DNA of 64,000 nt, taken from the NCBI GenBank assembly GCA_006503475.1, contig RSEH01000143.1, positions 57,924 through 121,923 on the forward strand, written 5' to 3'. Shown piece after piece: positions 59,083 through 64,000 of the stretch. The position numbers and the translations under genes were made by a program. Positions within the stretch are counted from its first letter, which is position 1, and every line of letters starts with the position of its first letter. The DNA comes from Stentor roeselii. Lineage: Eukaryota; Ciliophora; Heterotrichea; Heterotrichida; Stentoridae. A model generated the notes under the pieces. That model ran no database searches. It had not been told where the DNA came from and saw nothing but the letters and a program-made list of their open reading frames with translations.

Positions 59083-60399
59083 TTAATGATTTAAACTAGA
59101 AGAAAAGTCTTCAAATGTTATCATTTCTGTCGGTTTTCCTGATGATTGACTGGAAGATTCTGACTTGAAGTAACGGATTATGTCCTGGGGACTTATTAAG
59201 TTGTCGTTGTCGTTGTCGAGGTGGTCGAAGATTTGCTCTAAGATTGATGGCGTTAGAAGATGGTCCCAGGGAGTGTTTCGGATTAAAAAGTCAGAAAAGG
59301 TCAGGTATGAGTCTTTTGGATACTCTGGGCTTAGGTCTTTTAAATTTATTCGACCGTCGCTGTCTTGGTCGAGGTAAAGAAATATTTTGCCTAGGTTGAT
59401 ACTTTCGAGGACTTTTATTATACCGATGTTTATTAAGAGACGGTGGGGCTCGCTTTTTAATTTGAAGGAAGAGGATTTTTGGAAGATTGATTGGATGTCT
59501 GAAGCTTGCATCACGAAGGACATGTTGAATGATTTGTTTTGGAGAAGGTCGTAGGCTGATGAACGGTTTTTTTCTTTTTTTTCGAGCATGCTGGAGATTA
59601 TTTTTTTGGTTTGAGGAGACACAGAGTCCCAAGCAGAACCTTTAAACATAATAGTTTGATGTCTAATTTTTTCCATCATATCTTGTTCGCTATCACAGTA
59701 GAAAGGATGAACCCCAGTAAGTAAAATACAAAAAATGATCCCAGCGCTCCAAATATCACATTTTTCAGTATATGCTCCATCGATTACCTGAGGACTCATA
59801 TAAAAAGTTGTTCCTTTTTTCTTGTCACATTTTTTTTTATGCATGAACTTAGCAGTTCCAAAATCGATGATTTTCAAAATAGAGTCTTTATCTGAAGACT
59901 CAAAAATTAGGTTTTCTGGTTTTATATCTCGGTGGACTATTCTGTGTTTATGCAGATAGTTTAAGCCGGATAGAATATAATACATAAGTCTCAAGGCTCT
60001 TTGCTCAGTAATCTTTTGCTCTTTATTAATCAAATCAATCAAAGCCTGTCCTGAATAATACTCAGAAACGATATGAATCGAGCCTCCATCTGAAAAACTT
60101 TCCATAGACCTTATCAAAGTTGGATGGTCAATAGTTTGAAGAATTTCTACTTCTTTTTTAGCTTTCCTCAAATTTCTCTCTGAATTCGTTGAAATAGTCT
60201 TCATAGATCTCTGAACTTTTGTATTGAGACATTGGACAAGCTTCACGTGACTTGTGGCTCCTTCCCCAATCTTTTTTACTACTGAGTAGTGAGTGTTGAA
60301 GCTTTCATCTGATTCGATGAACATTTTAAAATCACAGCGACGAGGTGGAAGGCTTTTTGGAGTTTTCTTTTGAGTCTTTTTCCCGCAGCAGTTTCCCAT
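59083..60399 (-). CDS. CDPK-like kinase with altered APE motif
   Basis: The 438-residue protein starts MGNCCGKK, a strong dual acylation signal. The kinase domain has GEGATSHV near 44, Lys in [12 protein letters not shown] near 158, DFGTA and the usual DIWSAG. The APE motif reads SPQ, with Glu changed to Gln. C-terminal EF-hand-like loops DQDSDGRINLKD and DNDNDNLISPQD are visible, the second with Asp at position 12, and the usual four are reduced to about two. It is probably an active or partly active calcium-regulated kinase. The next same-strand gene starts 14 bp after its stop. Confidence 0.9.
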   Translation of the reverse strand: MGNCCGKKTQKKTPKSLPPRRCDFKMFIESDESFNTHYSVVKKIGEGATSHVKLVQCLNTKVQRSMKTISTNSERNLRKAKKEVEILQTIDHPTLIRSMESFSDGGSIHIVSEYYSGQALIDLINKEQKITEQRALRLMYYILSGLNYLHKHRIVHRDIKPENLIFESSDKDSILKIIDFGTAKFMHKKKCDKKKGTTFYMSPQVIDGAYTEKCDIWSAGIIFCILLTGVHPFYCDSEQDMMEKIRHQTIMFKGSAWDSVSPQTKKIISSMLEKKEKNRSSAYDLLQNKSFNMSFVMQASDIQSIFQKSSSFKLKSEPHRLLINIGIIKVLESINLGKIFLYLDQDSDGRINLKDLSPEYPKDSYLTFSDFLIRNTPWDHLLTPSILEQIFDHLDNDNDNLISPQDIIRYFKSESSSQSSGKPTEMITFEDFSSSLNH

Positions 60400-60806
60400 T
60401 TTAGATTATTTTGCAGGATTTTTAATCTGGAGATGAGGAAGTTGAGATCGAGATTTAACTTTGGAACGGAGTTTTTCTGGTAAATTTGGAAGAAATTGAA
60501 AATTTAAGGAAGATTTGGAAATAAATACCTGAAAAATTTAAAGGGAGATAATGGTGTAAATTTTTAGGTAAATTATAAGAAATATCATCGAGGTATGTTA
60601 TTTATTTTTTCTGTTGAGTATTTAATTTAATCTTAAATCTGATCTTTTTATTTAGGTCTCTGATTTATTCTTAGATATTGGAAAGGTAAGGTTTTAGAAA
60701 TTCCGATAAAAGAGAAAATTTCGAAGAAATTTCTGATTAATACCCCAGAAAACTCCTAAACTAAAAAACCAATATCTAAATACCCGAATTACCTAAATCT
60801 ACCTAT
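60400..60806. other. Intergenic region, nothing recognised
   Basis: 407 bp of AT-rich DNA lie between the kinase start and the end of the frameshifted secreted-protein gene. No feature is evident. Confidence 0.5.
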
Positions 60807-61489
60807 TTAAGACCAGCAATTTGCCTTTTGATCATTGATCTCAGCCCAGAAGCGAGTCCAGTACTGTCCTCGAACTCCATACCCATAAAACCCCCACCCT
60901 CCAGATTGTGTAGAAGTTGGCCAAGTGGAATAGCAATAACTCTTATCATCCATTCCAACCACATATCTTCCATCATGAATTTCCGCAATTCTAAAGCCAG
61001 ATCCTAAAGTGTCGGCACAAATTTTATTTGCCGCATCTCTAGAAGTCAACTGAGTTCCTTGAACAGGGCTTGTAACAGCCAAATAGCCTTCACTCCATCC
61101 GCAGTAATACTCTTTATTCATCGCTGCTGATCCACATTTTACTTTATAACATGGCCTTTTAGCTGACATTTTATTTATACATAGGATTGGGAGAGAATGA
61201 TTGCATGGGTATCACCTGAATAAGGATTGCAACCTCCTGATGTGGAGCTCCATGGACGGTATGTGGGCACTGCGGGAGTCCCTCCACAATGAGCGCCGAA
61301 TATTTCTTGATCGCCATCTACATAACCGAAGTAGCCAAGAGTCATCCCATACTTAACTCCCTGAAGCCTTCTTTCTTTCATTTCCTCAGCATCCTCCTGT
61401 GAAGGTGCATCGTTTTCGTTCAGAAATCTTTCTCCGTTTGAAAAGAGTGAGATTGAAACAATAAAAAAACTGAGAACTTTAATGTTCAT
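60807..61489 (-). pseudogene. Secreted Cys-rich protein gene with a frameshift
   Basis: Two frames, 61489-61175 and 61169-60807, appear to be one gene. The first has a signal peptide (MNIKVLSFFIVSISLFS) and ends soon after GGCNPYSGDT. The second frame is open 23 codons upstream of its ATG and reads PCNHSLPILCINK, then KRPCYKVKCG, GWSEGYLAV and GRYVVGMDD. No 15-nt GT-AG intron can join them; one extra base in the GGG run (61207-61209) would. The second part has many Cys yet no signal peptide, which fits one secreted precursor. It may be a real frameshift, a programmed shift or an assembly error. Confidence 0.6.
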
Positions 61490-63061
61490 TTTTATAGGAA
61501 AAATGAATCAAGTAATTTGATTTTTACTTGAAAAATGAAACCTGAAAATAATTCAAATTTAGATTCAATTCAGCTCCCTAGACAATATTTGAGAGTCAAT
61601 TTCTGGATCAGAGATCATATTTAAGTGTTTTCAATGTACATAGAAGTTGTCTATATTCAAATTTTTAATTTTTCCTATAAAATTTGTATATAGAAAAAGA
61701 TGAAAATAATATTGATAATAGCTATATTTGAAAGAAGATTAATTAAACATAATAAATCATCTAATATAAATTAGAAGACCATGTCCAAAATATATCTGCT
61801 CATAAACTACTTCAACACATTAACTTTATGAATATAACAATTTTTAAAGTACAAATGAGTGTTTTTTAAATGATTTTAATATTAAATTGAAAGTTTTTGG
61901 GTATTATATAGTACCTGAAGTATGATATCATAATAAATCTTTTCAATATAACTAAAACCAAACTGTCCGAGTTCTATACAGTATTTTATTATGAAGGTTA
62001 ATGAAATCGACTTATTCTTATGGTAATGAAGGTTTCCATGTATGGTTTAGTACTTCAATCGAGTTTTTTTAAAAACTAAAGTTTTAGTTATAACATAATG
62101 AAAAATGAATTGTAAATCAAAAAATCGAAGGATTATCTTTTATGGTGATGTCATAATTGTTAGAGTGAAAATTAGTCTATTAATGAGTTTAAATCGTCAT
62201 TCCTGCCCGGTTCACCGAGACCTGAAACTAGACTTCACCTCTTTCGACTTATAGGATTAATAACTGTAATCGCTCGTTCCTGGGTAGATTCACCGTTCTG
62301 AATATGAAGATAGAACTCTTTTTATTTGAATATAAGCTTAAAAGTAGTGACAGTACAGGGCTAGGGCACCTTCTGAATGCAAGAAATATTTGAGGAAAAA
62401 ATATTTCATCCAAAAATCCATCGCCACTCTTTATTGTAATTCTTAAAAAACTTGCGGCCTCGAGTAAAAACACTAGAAATGCGTTTGGCTCTTAGATATT
62501 GCGCAAAATACATATACCAACCTAGATTCACCATTTTTCTCTTTTACAGATCGAGTTTTTTAATCAAAATATAATCTAAATAAAATTCCACAAAAAATTT
62601 ACATAGATTTGAAAATTAATGTTTTAACCTAGCTTGGTAATAATTTCAATGATTTTTAAATATTGTCACAATTAAATAATGATTTTCATTAAACTGTATA
62701 TTGATGAATCAAAAGGCTCAATAGGTAAAGGTTTGGAAAAAATAAACACTAATCTATTTTCAATATTTATTTCCCATTAAAGTTTATTGATTTCGATAAA
62801 ATTGATAATAAAATTTTATATTTGTAGTGAGTTTATTGGCAAAATTTACATAATCTTATTGAGGTAATGCATAAAATGTAAATTCCAATAAATTTTCAAC
62901 TAAATGTTAAAAAAATTATCAAGATATAATATTATTCAAACTTTATGCTCTGTAAATTACTATAAAGCAGTCAAATTAAGTTATTAAAGGAAATCACTCC
63001 TAATGAATCTATTATTCATTTATCCTAGAAAAAATTTTAATAAAATACTTATACCTTAATA
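61490..63061. other. Long intergenic region with a GC-richer island
   Basis: About 1.57 kb without a supported gene. Positions 62190-62520 are less AT-rich than the flanks and have two similar strings, TCCTGCCCGGTTCACCGAGA and TCCTGGGTAGATTCACCG. A 74-codon minus-strand frame there lacks codon or family support. A structured RNA is possible; I recognise no rRNA, tRNA or snRNA. Confidence 0.45.
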
Positions 63062-63853
63062 TTAACCTCTCAATCTAAGTACCAAATGAACTAAGCTCTG
63101 ATCTACTATATTATAATCGTCCAAAGACAAATGATCTTCTAATTGTTTTGCAATAACTGATTTTTGCTGATAAGAATCATTAAATACTTTTGATGAAAAT
63201 ATTAATCTTTGCTGATCAGGAGGAATACTTGTTTGATCTTGAATTTTTTTTCTCAAATTTTGGATACTATCACTAGAATTTATATTTACACTCACCGTTT
63301 TACCAGTAAGTGTTTTTATAAATATTTCTATTTCCTCAGGTTCATTAATTTTCAATTTATTTATAAATAATTCTTGCTTTTCATTCAAAAAGAAGTATTT
63401 GTAATCATAGTTCTTATATAAATTCAAAGAATTTCTAATATAATTTAAATCTTCATATCTAATCGGGCGATTCTGTTTAATAAATTCCTTTTCGGTTAAT
63501 ATTAAGATCTTTTGTTTTATGGAAATATCTTTAATCATAATCTTTAATTTTTTAGATACTTCGATAGATTTGAAAATTAATTTCTTATATTCGAAACTGA
63601 TTTCTTGTATAAATGTTAGAATTTTTTGTCTAAAAATCTTTTCTTTCTTGATTAAATTTTTGAAATATCTAACTATATGTTCCTGATGATCTTTTTCTAT
63701 TTCCTTTTCGATTTTCATTGGAGTATGAGCAAGATTAAGATTTTCAGATGCATGCATTCCAAAATGTTCTACACAACAAATAGTTAAAGTTTTGTTACAA
63801 TCACAGACTAAAATAGGAGGGTTGGAGCATCCTTTGATGAAGCAGGTTTCCAT
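63062..63853 (-). CDS. B-box-like zinc finger fused to a ubiquitin-like domain
   Basis: The 263-residue protein starts with a B-box-like finger (about 4-45: [23 protein letters not shown]), continues with a basic helical region and ends with a ubiquitin-like domain from about 174 ([37 protein letters not shown]-like end). The domain is close to ubiquitin but has a duplicated segment: [14 protein letters not shown] is followed by [14 protein letters not shown]. The C-terminus is LRLRG with one Gly and a TAA, so it cannot be processed to a conjugable diGly. It is probably an adaptor or ligase-linked factor. The codon bias is more AT-rich than in neighbours. Confidence 0.85.
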   Translation of the reverse strand: METCFIKGCSNPPILVCDCNKTLTICCVEHFGMHASENLNLAHTPMKIEKEIEKDHQEHIVRYFKNLIKKEKIFRQKILTFIQEISFEYKKLIFKSIEVSKKLKIMIKDISIKQKILILTEKEFIKQNRPIRYEDLNYIRNSLNLYKNYDYKYFFLNEKQELFINKLKINEPEEIEIFIKTLTGKTVSVNINSSDSIQNLRKKIQDQTSIPPDQQRLIFSSKVFNDSYQQKSVIAKQLEDHLSLDDYNIVDQSLVHLVLRLRG

Positions 63854-63881
63854 TTATTATAAGTGTCTATATTATTTTAAT

Positions 63882-64000
63882 TATTTGAGGATATTTACTT
63901 GTTAGATGACTCTTTAGCAGCTATGGATCAATATATTGGCAAGTCTTTATTTGAACAGTGCATTTTAAGGCATCTGGCAGGGAAGAACAGGGTGTTTGTG
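63882..64000 (+). CDS. ABC transporter fragment (D-loop region), continues past window
   Basis: The frame is open from 63882 to the window end and reads DIYLLDDSLAAMDQYIGKSL and onwards to GKNRVFV. This is the Walker B/D-loop region of an ABCC-type transporter (usual form IYLLDDPLSAVD). The first in-frame ATG is at 63924. The preceding TAA and the start of the divergent gene at 63853 leave no space for Walker A or the LSGGQ motif. It therefore looks 5'-truncated: a gene relic, an exon after an unseen intron, or an assembly junction. Confidence 0.7.

Noticed and set aside
61160-61200. Intron joining the two halves of the secreted Cys-rich gene
   Set aside because: The only GT-AG choices are 18 or 25 nt and give the wrong frame; a one-base shift explains it better.
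62249-62473. 74-codon minus-strand frame in the GC-richer island
   Set aside because: No recognised domain, poor codon pattern and no start context; an RNA is as likely.
1-64000. Reassigned stop codons (TGA as Trp or TAA/TAG as Gln)
   Set aside because: All three stops end conserved genes at the expected place and internal ones fall in 15-nt introns.
1-64000. tRNA, rRNA or CRISPR loci
   Set aside because: I looked for T-arm strings and regular spacer-repeat patterns and found none that folded or repeated properly. GGTTCGAGGATTC at 32459 lacks matching stems.

Overview
The window looks like macronuclear DNA of a heterotrich ciliate, most probably Stentor. It is AT-rich and gene-dense. TAA, TAG and TGA all end genes, so the code is standard, unlike most ciliates. 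Reading frames of conserved proteins are repeatedly broken by exactly 15-nt introns of the form GTA......A...AG. I could place 14 such introns; each restores a frame, and several restore a recognisable family (RRP9, ENY2, YOS1, HACD, a RING finger, an OSCA/TMEM63 channel). 15-nt introns with the standard code are known for Stentor; the species assignment is inference.

Layout. 1-7.6 kb: a 3' gene end, a ciliate-type EF-hand-like protein, a MEAK7-like TLDc protein, a calcium-dependent protein kinase, an F-BAR protein and a Yippee protein. 7.7-16.6 kb: an acylated orphan protein, COX11, a BTB-BACK-SPRY protein, a RING protein and a very large type I membrane glycoprotein. 18-29.4 kb: HACD/PHS1, ENY2, a MORN protein, a coiled-coil/kelch divergent pair, a minisatellite, a thioredoxin-like protein, a probable Spc25 kinetochore subunit divergent from an importin-beta, an orphan pair and a FYVE protein. 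29.8-41.7 kb: casein kinase 1 with a CAAX-like end, a degenerate CDPK-like kinase, small orphans, a zinc-finger protein, a 7TM receptor, a three-intron STRA6-like membrane protein, a CFAP97-like protein, a tail-anchored protein, a secreted Cys-rich protein and RRP9. 41.8-54 kb: a second MORN protein, two small paralogues with C-terminal cysteines, a large helical organellar-type protein, YOS1/IER3IP1, an OSCA/TMEM63 channel, a tryparedoxin-like protein and an aldo-keto reductase. 54-64 kb: a 1665-residue TmcB-like PAS membrane protein, another CDPK-like kinase, a frameshifted secreted protein, a B-box/ubiquitin-like fusion and a fragment of an ABC transporter.

The genes do not form one pathway. 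Recurring themes are calcium/kinase signalling at membranes, with many N-terminal MG(C) acylation signals and several C-terminal CAAX-like ends. The second theme is extreme compaction: start codons 10-12 bp apart, stop codons that abut or overlap, and same-strand genes 10-14 bp apart. TATAA-like strings commonly lie just before the ATG. The observations most worth a second look are the ENY2 start codon split by an intron, the ubiquitin-like domain with a duplicated I44/K48 segment, and the near-zero divergent promoters.
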